From Candidatus Magasanikbacteria bacterium GW2011_GWC2_45_8 (GTDB taxonomy: Bacteria; Patescibacteriota; Patescibacteriia; Magasanikbacterales; UBA10146): DNA of 6,613 bases. The notes under the pieces were generated by a model. The model was not told the DNA's origin. It did not search any database and was given only the letters and a program-made list of their open reading frames with translations. The stretch spans positions 1 to 6,613 of the forward strand of contig LCLH01000050.1 in NCBI GenBank assembly GCA_001001925.1, in the 5' to 3' direction. Positions 1 to 5,170 of the stretch are shown piece after piece (the stretch's first letter is position 1; the number at the start of each line of letters is the position of its first letter). A program made the position numbers and the translations under genes.

Positions 1-20
1 GAAGTATACCTGAAACAAGG

Positions 21-494
21 CTACTTTGTCAATAAGTCTACCGCATCCCCTATTTTTATCCCATGGCGCCCCATAAAACCGGCTCGCAGTTCAAGCACGC
101 TTGAAGCAGGCAACCGTGGAGAGTATACCGGCAAATCTTTGGTTACCGACACCGGCACATCCGGCGCGATATCTACCACACGACCTTCATTGAGCCACAC
201 AATATCTATGGGAAACTTCATGTCTTTCATCCAAAATTGCTGGCGGTCTGTCTTTGGAAAAATAAAAAGCATGCCTTGATTTTCTTCAAGCGGCGCATGC
301 TTGGTTAATCCGCGCGCCCGTGAAATTGGCGAATCGGCAATTTCTACTGTTATCTTTTGATCCCTCAATTGCACTACGATTTTTGGAAGTAGAAATTCAC
401 GAGCTTTTAAATATACTAAAAATATTATAAAAAGCGCGGCGGAAACAAGAACAATGCTATTTTTAATATCTAACTTTTTTTTCTCTGACTCCAT
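21..494 (-). CDS. Membrane-anchored DUF192 (COG1430) protein
   Basis: The 157-residue product has a short charged N-terminus, one hydrophobic segment at about residues 13-29 (likely signal anchor), and then a complete DUF192 domain that should lie outside the membrane. Family hallmarks visible are R61-G-L, G74-M-L-F, the F87-W-M-K-D-M stretch, P95-I-D-I-V-W-L and the late V-L-E-L-R-A-G-F segment. The biochemical role of DUF192 proteins is not established, and I assign none. I chose the ATG at 492-494 because it lies one base after the TAG stop of the upstream transferase gene (496-498), the usual layout for translational coupling. An open frame continues to 542, but that would add 16 residues inside the upstream gene. 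No SD is visible. It is probably co-transcribed with the transferase. Family assignment is firm; function is unknown. Confidence 0.9.
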   Translation of the reverse strand: MESEKKKLDIKNSIVLVSAALFIIFLVYLKAREFLLPKIVVQLRDQKITVEIADSPISRARGLTKHAPLEENQGMLFIFPKTDRQQFWMKDMKFPIDIVWLNEGRVVDIAPDVPVSVTKDLPVYSPRLPASSVLELRAGFMGRHGIKIGDAVDLLTK

Positions 495-495
495 A

Positions 496-1530
496 CTATG
501 GGCGATGCGCAAACTTGATAAAGGCGACACTAAGGCAAACAAGAAAAAAAAGCGCTACTATTTTTTGACTGCTTTGCAGCATGAGTGTTGAAACGCCAAA
601 CAGCGCTGCAAAAAGATATTTGACCAGCACCAGACGACGGGCGGTAAATCCTTTTTGCAGAAGCCTAAAATGCAGATGCTCCGCATCGCCTTTAAATGGT
701 GATGCTCCGGAACGGATGCGACGATAAATGGTATAAGCCAAATCAACCATTGGCAACCCCATGACCAAGAGTGTAGTCGCGATTTTGCTTCCGGCGATTA
801 TTGCAAGATTGCCCAATATAAAACCGGTGAAAAGACTCCCTCCTTCTCCCAAAAAAAGTTTTGCGGGAGGAAAATTTAATACTAAAAAACCAAGACACGC
901 GCCAATAAAAATCAAACTTACCAGCCCCACATCCTGCTGAAAAAAACGAGGGCTTTGGGTGAGTAAAAAAATGATAAAGGCTCCTATTGCCGTAATACCG
1001 CCCACCAATCCATCAACCCCATCTAAAATTTTTGTAGTGTACATTAGCCCCATTAGCCAAACAAATACAATCGCTCCCGCCACAAATGGCACTCCGCCCG
1101 CCACGAAAGCTCCTATATCAAATGACGCTCCCCCAAAAGGATTAGTAATTTGTGTTATATTTACTCCGCCGACAAGTATCGTAAGCGTAGCAAGCAACGG
1201 AAACAAAAATTGATTTCGCGGCACAAGCGTATAGCGATCATCCGCGTAGCCGCCGAGCATTAAAATAGTGCTTCCACAAAACAACGCTATTAATTGAATA
1301 CGCGTTATATTAACAAAATACTCCGGCCTTAAGAAATATATACCAAACAAAACGATAAAAAAACTAGCATAAATTGCAACTCCGCCCAAAAGAGGGCGAG
1401 ATGTCTCATGTTTTTTACGTCGGCCGTCCGGGGTATCAATGATATTATAAAACAAAGCAACACGCCGCACCGCATACGCGGCACCCAACGCCAGCAAAAA
1501 ACTTATGACAAAAGTAATCCCATACATCAT
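496..1530 (-). CDS. MraY/WecA-family polyprenyl-phosphate sugar-1-phosphate transferase
   Basis: This 344-residue multi-span membrane protein belongs to the family that moves a phospho-N-acetylhexosamine from a UDP-sugar onto undecaprenyl phosphate, the first membrane step of peptidoglycan, O-antigen or wall-polymer synthesis. Visible motifs are the cytoplasmic D32-T-P-D-G-R-R-K-K-H-E loop with R45-P-L-L-G-G, the acidic pair D97-D98, D170-G-V-D173-G-L, F226-L-G-E-G-G-S and a late H285-L-H-F-R-L-L-Q-K-G. The last motif resembles the H-x-H-H loop of WecA/TagO types more than MraY, so wall polymer or exopolysaccharide initiation is the likelier role. Departures from the usual family pattern are E229 in place of the F-M-G-D aspartate, K167 where Asn normally precedes D-G-x-D-G, and F288 for the second His. 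Translation starts at one of two tandem ATGs (1528-1530 or 1525-1527) with no SD. It is the first gene of a pair with the DUF192 gene. Confidence 0.88.
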   Translation of the reverse strand: MMYGITFVISFLLALGAAYAVRRVALFYNIIDTPDGRRKKHETSRPLLGGVAIYASFFIVLFGIYFLRPEYFVNITRIQLIALFCGSTILMLGGYADDRYTLVPRNQFLFPLLATLTILVGGVNITQITNPFGGASFDIGAFVAGGVPFVAGAIVFVWLMGLMYTTKILDGVDGLVGGITAIGAFIIFLLTQSPRFFQQDVGLVSLIFIGACLGFLVLNFPPAKLFLGEGGSLFTGFILGNLAIIAGSKIATTLLVMGLPMVDLAYTIYRRIRSGASPFKGDAEHLHFRLLQKGFTARRLVLVKYLFAALFGVSTLMLQSSQKIVALFFLVCLSVAFIKFAHRP

Positions 1531-1540
1531 ATTGCAGTTC

Positions 1541-1570
1541 TAGATTACCATATCAGAGTTAAAAAGTGAA
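1541..1570 (-). promoter_or_regulatory. Weak candidate promoter for the transferase gene
   Basis: Because a terminator ends the preceding ftsL transcript, the transferase needs its own promoter in the roughly 65 bases before 1530. Reading the minus strand, TTCACT is followed after 17 bases by TAATCT, which is preceded by TGG (extended -10 form). The -10 hexamer matches the consensus at only three positions, so this is the best candidate rather than a clear promoter. Confidence 0.3.
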
Positions 1571-1586
1571 CCATTATGAAACAAAA

Positions 1587-1625
1587 CAAATAAAAATCCC
1601 TTCAAGCGTAAAGCTGTAAAGGGAT
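1587..1625 (-). terminator. Intrinsic terminator after ftsL
   Basis: On the minus strand, ATCCCTT (1619-1625) pairs exactly with AAGGGAT (1596-1602). An inner AGC/GCT stem closes a five-base loop, and TTTTTATTTG follows. The hairpin lies 20 bases after the ftsL stop, with a T-tract only on the minus-strand side, so it terminates the mraZ-rsmH-ftsL transcript and separates it from the transferase gene. Confidence 0.85.
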
Positions 1626-1644
1626 GCTTGTGTGCTCATGTATT

Positions 1645-1977
1645 TTACCGCAATGCGACCGCGCCGCTTGAAACTGTGATATAGACAGGATGTTCCGCGG
1701 GAACCATTTGAAGAGACTGTACGCGCGTCTCCAATGTATTCATAGACTGGCTCGTCGCCACTTGTATTTCAAGCTGTCCATAATCGCGCCTCTCTTCAAC
1801 AATTTGATTATGCAATGATTTTATCTTTATTCCATGGGATGATACTACATTTGCCTCCGCAATATATGCCGCTCCTATCAACGCCACAACAATAATCATT
1901 AAGAGTTTATATTTATAAATAGACTCTACAATGCGTTGTGTTTGCGAGGGATGAGAGTAAAGGTAATTTGAATTCAT
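1645..1977 (-). CDS. ftsL: FtsL-like cell-division protein (bitopic, coiled coil)
   Basis: This 110-residue protein has a short cytoplasmic tail, one transmembrane helix at about residues 24-42, and an extracytoplasmic helix (about 50-90) with heptad-like spacing of hydrophobic residues (I52, L55, I59, L69, V73, L82, V86, L89). It ends in a short L-Q-M-V-P segment followed by beta-prone residues. This is the architecture of FtsL/DivIC-type proteins, which act as scaffolds for septal peptidoglycan synthesis with FtsB/DivIC, FtsQ and FtsI. FtsL sequences are poorly conserved, so the call rests mainly on topology plus its position directly after mraZ and rsmH, where ftsL normally sits. The start is 15 bases after the rsmH stop with no good SD, so translation is probably coupled. 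A terminator follows, so no ftsI or mur gene is in this transcript. Confidence 0.8.
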   Translation of the reverse strand: MNSNYLYSHPSQTQRIVESIYKYKLLMIIVVALIGAAYIAEANVVSSHGIKIKSLHNQIVEERRDYGQLEIQVATSQSMNTLETRVQSLQMVPAEHPVYITVSSGAVALR

Positions 1978-1992
1978 AAATAATTTTCTGAT

Positions 1993-2853
1993 TTATTTTT
2001 GTATGATGCGTAATTTTGCGCTCCGGGCGCGGCGGTTTTTTAGCACCTCCGAACGGCTCGCGATGATTGGTTTTTTAGTTATAATTACGCCTTCACATTG
2101 TTTAAAAAATCTTTTTACTATACGATCTTCCAATGAATGAAAACTTATAACCGCGAGCCGTCCGCCGTGTGCAAGCAGTTCAAATGCTTGCGGTAAAGCG
2201 TTCTGCAAATTTTCAAGCTCATTATTTACTTCTACGCGCAAAGCTTGAAAAACCCGCGTGGCAGGGTGCAGAGCACCCCATCTTTTAATGATGCTCTCTA
2301 CCACCTCAACAAAATCTCCTGTTGTTTTGAATGGACACTTTTTTCTGCGCGTCTGAACCGCCTTCGCAACTTCTCGCCACCGCGGCTCTTCTCCGTATTC
2401 ACGGAAAATACGCCCCAAATCCTCAAGACTGCGATTGTTCAGCACATCTGCGGCAGTTTCTCCATGGTACGCGTCAAGGCGCATATCAAGCGGCTCGTCT
2501 GCCATAAAACTAAACCCGCGTCCGCTTTCTGAAAACTGCCTGCTTGACCAACCAAGATCAAACAAAATACCTTGAACGTAGTTAAACTCGTGCGCCAAAG
2601 CAATATCCAGTAGCCGGCTAAAATTACCATGCACAAAAATAACCTGCGAGAGCGTTTCCAGATAGTCTTTCTTAAAAAGATCAATATTTTGCTCATCCAA
2701 ATCAATCGCCAATAGACGCCCCATGGAACCAACGCGCTCAAGAATTGCGCGTGTATGCCCTCCGTCGCCCAAAGTGCAATCAATGATACGATCCCCAACA
2801 TGAGGATCTAAACCATGCAACACTTCCTCCCGTAAAACAGAAATGTGTTCCAT
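1993..2853 (-). CDS. rsmH: 16S rRNA (cytosine1402-N4)-methyltransferase RsmH (MraW)
   Basis: RsmH uses S-adenosylmethionine to methylate N4 of C1402 in the decoding centre of 16S rRNA. The protein is full length at 286 residues, slightly shorter than the E. coli enzyme. Visible hallmarks are the N-terminal H-I-S-V-L-R-E-E-V, the SAM-binding G29-D-G-G-H-T loop, A-I-D51-L-D at the end of the second strand, L-F-D99-L-G (followed by W102 where Val is more usual), the G-R-G-F-S-F segment, V-N-N-E-L-E-N, V-I-S-F-H-S-L-E-D-R and the basic C-terminal R-S-A-K-L-R. It starts three bases after the mraZ stop. A GGGAG sequence inside the last mraZ codons, eight bases before the ATG, can serve as SD. Gene order mraZ-rsmH-ftsL is the classical start of the dcw cluster. 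Confidence 0.97.
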   Translation of the reverse strand: MEHISVLREEVLHGLDPHVGDRIIDCTLGDGGHTRAILERVGSMGRLLAIDLDEQNIDLFKKDYLETLSQVIFVHGNFSRLLDIALAHEFNYVQGILFDLGWSSRQFSESGRGFSFMADEPLDMRLDAYHGETAADVLNNRSLEDLGRIFREYGEEPRWREVAKAVQTRRKKCPFKTTGDFVEVVESIIKRWGALHPATRVFQALRVEVNNELENLQNALPQAFELLAHGGRLAVISFHSLEDRIVKRFFKQCEGVIITKKPIIASRSEVLKNRRARSAKLRIIQK

Positions 2854-2856
2854 AAT

Positions 2857-3288
2857 TTAGACTCCCAACTCCCCCATTTTTTCCGCAAGCTCTTCAGTAT
2901 GCTTTTCTGTCCCCTGTTTGTACTTTTCCCAAACTTCTTTTTCCCAGACCTCAAGACGATCATACATGCCAGCCACTACAATTTGTTTTTTTAATCCGGC
3001 AAATGATCTAAGATATTCAGGAATGATTGCTCTGCCTTGTTTGTCCAACTCAAGTTCCATTGCGCCGGCAAGCATAAGACGTGAGAACGCGCGCGTATCT
3101 GCCTGCCCCATTGGCAGACTTGCGAGCTTGCTTGCCAATTTTTCCCAAGCTTTCGCGGTATAAATAAACAACGAATGATCCAGCCCACGCGTGACAACAG
3201 CGCCTTTTTTGAGCGCGGTTCGGAACTTAACAGGGATGCTCACACGCCCTTTTTCGTCTACAGTATGATGATACTCGCCAATAAACAT
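2857..3288 (-). CDS. mraZ: Transcriptional regulator MraZ
   Basis: MraZ is a DNA-binding regulator with two AbrB-like half-domains that forms ring oligomers and, in the bacteria studied, controls its own dcw promoter. The 143-residue protein is the normal family length. It opens with M-F-I-G-E-Y-H-H-T-V followed by the first signature D11-E-K-G-R15, and repeats the signature as D82-K-Q-G-R86 in the second half-domain, followed by A-I-I-P. It is the first gene of the mraZ-rsmH-ftsL unit. There is no SD before the ATG; instead a tandem AGATATGG repeat (plus-strand reading) directly abuts the start codon. The leader upstream also carries a DnaA box and an inverted repeat, listed separately. Confidence 0.97.
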   Translation of the reverse strand: MFIGEYHHTVDEKGRVSIPVKFRTALKKGAVVTRGLDHSLFIYTAKAWEKLASKLASLPMGQADTRAFSRLMLAGAMELELDKQGRAIIPEYLRSFAGLKKQIVVAGMYDRLEVWEKEVWEKYKQGTEKHTEELAEKMGELGV

Positions 3289-3304
3289 AGATATGGAGAT
3301 ATGG
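3289..3304. repeat. Tandem AGATATGG repeat at the mraZ start codon
   Basis: Two exact copies of AGATATGG (plus-strand reading) lie head to tail immediately upstream of the mraZ ATG, followed by GGG. MraZ proteins studied elsewhere bind short direct repeats near their own promoter (TGGG-containing units in E. coli), so an autoregulatory site is plausible. The 8-bp period differs from the roughly 10-bp period of known sites, so this remains inference. Confidence 0.45.
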
Positions 3305-3308
3305 GGGC

Positions 3309-3335
3309 AAGTGTTTTCTGGTCAAAACAACACTT
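3309..3335. repeat. Imperfect inverted repeat in the mraZ leader
   Basis: AAGTGTTTT (3309-3317) faces AAAACAACACTT (3324-3335) across a six-base centre. The arms are complementary apart from a small bulge. A candidate -35 (TTGACC, minus strand 3319-3324) lies inside it, so a protein bound here would affect mraZ transcription. No T-tract follows in either direction, so it is not a terminator. Confidence 0.4.
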
Positions 3336-3346
3336 CTCTGCCAAAG

Positions 3347-3355
3347 TTATCCACA
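3347..3355 (+). promoter_or_regulatory. Perfect DnaA-box 9-mer upstream of mraZ
   Basis: The sequence TTATCCACA is an exact match to the high-affinity DnaA box. It lies 58 bases before the mraZ start and just beyond the terminator of the preceding gene, in the short stretch that must hold the mraZ promoter. I noticed no second box beside it, so a regulatory role is more likely than an origin. Confidence 0.5.
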
Positions 3356-3357
3356 AT

Positions 3358-3389
3358 AAAAAAACAGCCGTTGGTTGTGTACGACTGCT
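3358..3389 (-). terminator. Intrinsic terminator after the zinc-ribbon gene
   Basis: On the minus strand AGCAGTCG pairs with CGGCTGTT (one or two G-U pairs) around an 11-base loop, and the stem runs into seven consecutive T residues (A-run 3358-3364 on the plus strand). It lies about 60 bases after the stop of the zinc-ribbon gene and insulates mraZ from it. Confidence 0.75.
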
Positions 3390-3448
3390 AGCGGTTAGGT
3401 ATAGCTGATGTGAATTTTTGAACGTATTGTTAAATGACAAAAAGAACT

Positions 3449-3865
3449 CTAGTCCTCTATCTCTCTTGCCATTCTCGCGCGCAAAGCCTTACCCGCTTTG
3501 CATGAAAAGCAAGGACTTTCTTTTCTGTCCGTTGCTCGTGCTGTAACGTACTTACTCTCGCACCCATCGACATTAACCTTCCATCCTTGAGAGCATTCAA
3601 CTGCGTCGGACATGGAAATTCTATTGGTTCCAGTCAGGAAGTCCCCCAAATCTTCTTTTGTTTCTATGCGCAACGACCAACACGCCGAACACAGATACTT
3701 TGTCACTTGTCCTCTTCCTTTGCATTTCAAACAAGGCACAGTGGTTGCTCTCTTGATGATTTCGCCACTTCCCGCGCACAACTGACATTGCGCAGTGCCG
3801 TCTGGCATAGCATCAACAGCACCGACTTTCCTGAAGCACTCATAACAAAAAATCCCTGAACCCAT
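3449..3865 (-). CDS. Unrecognised small cysteine-rich protein with DnaJ-like zinc ribbons
   Basis: I do not recognise this 138-residue protein as a named family. Its first half carries four C-x-x-C pairs: C7/C10, C27/C30, C45/C48 and C59/C62. The middle two read C-x-x-C-x-G-x-G, the repeat of the DnaJ zinc-binding domain, and four pairs would suit two zinc sites. The second half has C91, C102 and a fifth pair, C119/C122, before a basic helix. There is no J-domain, membrane segment or signal peptide, so it is probably cytosolic and may bind unfolded protein or nucleic acid. The ATG at 3863-3865 is chosen because a full AAGGAGG SD lies just upstream and the predicted transcript begins near 3905. 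The longer open frame to 3940 would start inside the -35 box. The gene has its own promoter and terminator, so it is monocistronic. Confidence 0.8.
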   Translation of the reverse strand: MGSGIFCYECFRKVGAVDAMPDGTAQCQLCAGSGEIIKRATTVPCLKCKGRGQVTKYLCSACWSLRIETKEDLGDFLTGTNRISMSDAVECSQGWKVNVDGCESKYVTARATDRKESPCFSCKAGKALRARMAREIED

Positions 3866-3911
3866 GACGCCTCCTTTTTCACGCGCTTTACACGCGCATT
3901 TGGTTGGGTTG

Positions 3912-3940
3912 ATAGTAGCAAAATCGCTTATAAAAATCAA
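3912..3940 (-). promoter_or_regulatory. Sigma70-type promoter of the zinc-ribbon gene
   Basis: Reading the minus strand, TTGATT (3935-3940) is followed after exactly 17 bases by TACTAT (3912-3917), preceded by TGC, which gives an extended -10. The expected transcript start near 3905 leaves a leader of about 40 bases containing the SD. This is one of the two clearest promoters in the window. Confidence 0.75.
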
Positions 3941-3986
3941 GCGCGTGGAAGGATGAGGCGCTGGTATGAATGTCCATCGCCGGGTT

Positions 3987-4379
3987 TTAAATGCTCACTT
4001 TTTTTCGCAACTTTTTTAAAGTAGAGATATGCTTTTTGGTTTCTAACCTGCGCGCTTTTGCCGCACGCGTTGGGCGCGTAGCCGTGCGTTTTCTTGGTAT
4101 GACAAGCGCGCGCCGCACCAACTGCTGAAGCCGCACAACTACCGTTTCTTTGTTTTGCCCTTGAGAACGCTCGGCAGACGAAGACAACACTATTTCATCA
4201 TTATTGTTGATACGATTCTGCAAACGCGCGCGGATGCGTTCTTTTTCTTGCGGTGAAAAAACGCGCGAAGTTCCAACCCTCCAGCGCAGTTGCGCCTTGG
4301 TGGCGGTTTTGTTCACATTCTGCCCTCCCGGACCGGACGCGCGGACAAAATCTATATGAATTTCATCGTAGGGAATCAT
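3987..4379 (-). CDS. arfB: Ribosome-rescue peptidyl-tRNA hydrolase ArfB (YaeJ/ICT1 family)
   Basis: ArfB enters ribosomes stalled at the end of an mRNA without a stop codon and hydrolyses the peptidyl-tRNA. The 130-residue protein has the release-factor catalytic loop with G18-G-Q20 inside R-A-S-G-P-G-G-Q-N-V-N-K. It lacks the codon-recognition domain of true release factors and ends in the long basic tail that ArfB inserts into the empty mRNA channel, including R-P-T-R-A-A-K-A-R-R-L and a lysine-rich terminus. Its length is close to E. coli YaeJ (140). The ATG has no SD and sits about 10 bases after the predicted transcript start, so the mRNA may be nearly leaderless. The next gene downstream has a separate promoter, so the two need not be co-expressed. 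Confidence 0.95.
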   Translation of the reverse strand: MIPYDEIHIDFVRASGPGGQNVNKTATKAQLRWRVGTSRVFSPQEKERIRARLQNRINNNDEIVLSSSAERSQGQNKETVVVRLQQLVRRALVIPRKRTATRPTRAAKARRLETKKHISTLKKLRKKVSI

Positions 4380-4394
4380 AAAAAGTATACCACT

Positions 4395-4423
4395 ATAGTA
4401 ACACCGACAAAGTTGGGGGTCAA
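4395..4423 (-). promoter_or_regulatory. Sigma70-type promoter of arfB
   Basis: On the minus strand TTGACC (4418-4423) and TACTAT (4395-4400) are separated by exactly 17 bases, and TGT precedes the -10 (extended form). Each hexamer has one mismatch to consensus. Initiation about seven bases further on leaves a leader of only some 8-12 bases before the arfB ATG. Confidence 0.78.
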
Positions 4424-4544
4424 TATATGAAAATATAAAAAAATATCAAGGTTGATTGGTATAGTGGGAGTCTTTTGGAAGGAAGGTTGGAGAATGTACG
4501 GTTGCTGAGTCTGCGGAGTGATGTTTGCGGCGCGGTTGGTGTGC

Positions 4545-4700
4545 CTACATCATTTCCATGAAACGCTTCCACTCGCCTTGAGGATCTTCATTGGAGCCGA
4601 CAGGTATACGGCTCTTTATACTTACCCCCATTGTCAAGAACTGCACGTAAAGATATGCGCCGCGCAACCAAACAACTTGACGCCAGCTTGACATAGTCAT
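4545..4700 (-). CDS. Doubtful small ORF, 51 residues
   Basis: The minus frame from the ATG at 4698-4700 reads 51 residues with a plausible mixed composition (aromatic and hydrophobic first half, then a polar stretch ending in K-R-F-M-E-M-M). No SD is visible and its start overlaps the palindrome at 4691-4710. It would be divergent from the membrane-protein gene. It resembles no family I know. It may be a chance frame or a gene remnant. Confidence 0.2.
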   Translation of the reverse strand: MTMSSWRQVVWLRGAYLYVQFLTMGVSIKSRIPVGSNEDPQGEWKRFMEMM

Positions 4701-4727
4701 AAAACTATGTTTTTGTTGTAATAACAA
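4691..4727. promoter_or_regulatory. Two adjacent palindromes upstream of the membrane-protein gene
   Basis: ACATAGT (4691-4697) and ACTATGT (4704-4710) form a perfect 7-bp inverted repeat with a six-base centre. Two bases later TTGTT (4713-4717) and AACAA (4723-4727) form a second. A consensus TTGACA (4688-4693) overlaps the first arm, but I find no -10 at a proper distance from it. These could be operators or, for the first (T-run after it), a weak AT-rich hairpin that halts plus-strand transcription. The SD follows four bases after the second palindrome. Confidence 0.4.
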
Positions 4728-4743
4728 TCACGGAGGTCGTGTC

Positions 4744-5154
4744 ATGTTTGAACCGGATTCTAAACTGTTCCTTAGTAACTTTCACATGCTGGCGCTCGTC
4801 GTTTTATTTCTCATCGTCTGCGCCATTGGAGTTGCCACCGTCATCATTCATCGCGCAGATCAACCATTTCCTGTGCGCATCGTCGTCGGAATCCTTTTCT
4901 TCCTTCTCGGCTTCCCGCTGTTCCTCGCCGGGTTGACATGCTCGGTAGCACTACGGATTATCTCATGTTTCTTTCCGTATCGTGCGCCCAACCACGAGTC
5001 AAGAGTGCTCGCCAGAGGATATGCACGCCTCCAACGGCTTATCTTCCAACACGTTGGGTGCGGGGTTGTCCAGCCTGGCTGGTGGCTTGTTGCAGAAGCA
5101 CTTGATCTTTTCAAGCCCGAGTTCCCCCACTACCCCACCATAGACAAAGACTAA
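4744..5154 (+). CDS. Unrecognised two-helix membrane protein
   Basis: I do not recognise this 136-residue protein. It has a short polar N-terminus, a hydrophobic segment at about residues 14-36, a short charged turn (H-R-A-D-Q-P-F-P-V-R), a second long hydrophobic segment at about 45-75, and a soluble C-terminal half of about 60 residues. That half has several arginines, then G-C-G-V-V-Q-P-G-W-W, and ends with the acidic I-D-K-D. The layout suggests a small inner-membrane protein with both termini on the same side. Coding is supported by an excellent SD (GGAGG, 4732-4736) seven bases before the ATG and by a terminator-like hairpin after the stop. It is the only confident plus-strand gene and converges on uvrC, so it is a separate unit. 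Function cannot be inferred from the sequence. Confidence 0.8.
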   Translation: MFEPDSKLFLSNFHMLALVVLFLIVCAIGVATVIIHRADQPFPVRIVVGILFFLLGFPLFLAGLTCSVALRIISCFFPYRAPNHESRVLARGYARLQRLIFQHVGCGVVQPGWWLVAEALDLFKPEFPHYPTIDKD

Positions 5155-5170
5155 CCTTCCACACTCAACC

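Larger units (their letters stand above)
4380..4743. other. 364-base stretch without a confident gene, between divergent arfB and the membrane-protein gene
   Basis: The left end holds the arfB promoter, then an AT-rich tract (about 4421-4450). On the plus strand an extended -10 candidate, TGG-TATAGT (4457-4465), could launch a leader of about 270 bases toward the membrane-protein gene; no -35 accompanies it. CCACTATA (4390-4397) and TATAGTGG (4460-4467) form an inverted pair around the AT-rich tract. Between 4521 and 4727 the DNA is open in one plus frame and one minus frame, neither with proper initiation signals. Two palindromes and an SD occupy the right end. I recognise no tRNA or other structured RNA here. 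Confidence 0.5.

Noticed and set aside
495..542. Longer N-terminus for the DUF192 protein starting at 542
   Set aside because: It would overlap the transferase gene by 47 bases. The ATG at 492-494, one base after the transferase stop, gives a normal signal-anchor N-terminus.
3347..3355. Replication origin
   Set aside because: Only one DnaA box was seen, with no box cluster, no AT-rich unwinding region beside it and no dnaA or dnaN gene nearby.
3866..3940. Longer N-terminus for the zinc-ribbon protein starting with TTG at 3940
   Set aside because: That TTG is part of the predicted -35 box, upstream of the transcript start. The internal ATG has a full AAGGAGG SD.
3941..3986. Terminator between arfB and the zinc-ribbon gene
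   Set aside because: The GGCG/CGCC hairpin with an inner GG/CC pair is followed by TCATCCTTCC rather than a T-tract, so it is at best a weak structure.
4521..4691. 56-codon plus-strand open frame
   Set aside because: GGAG is only two bases from the ATG, the composition is odd (many His and Cys), and it overlaps an equally weak minus frame. Kept only as part of the leader hypothesis.
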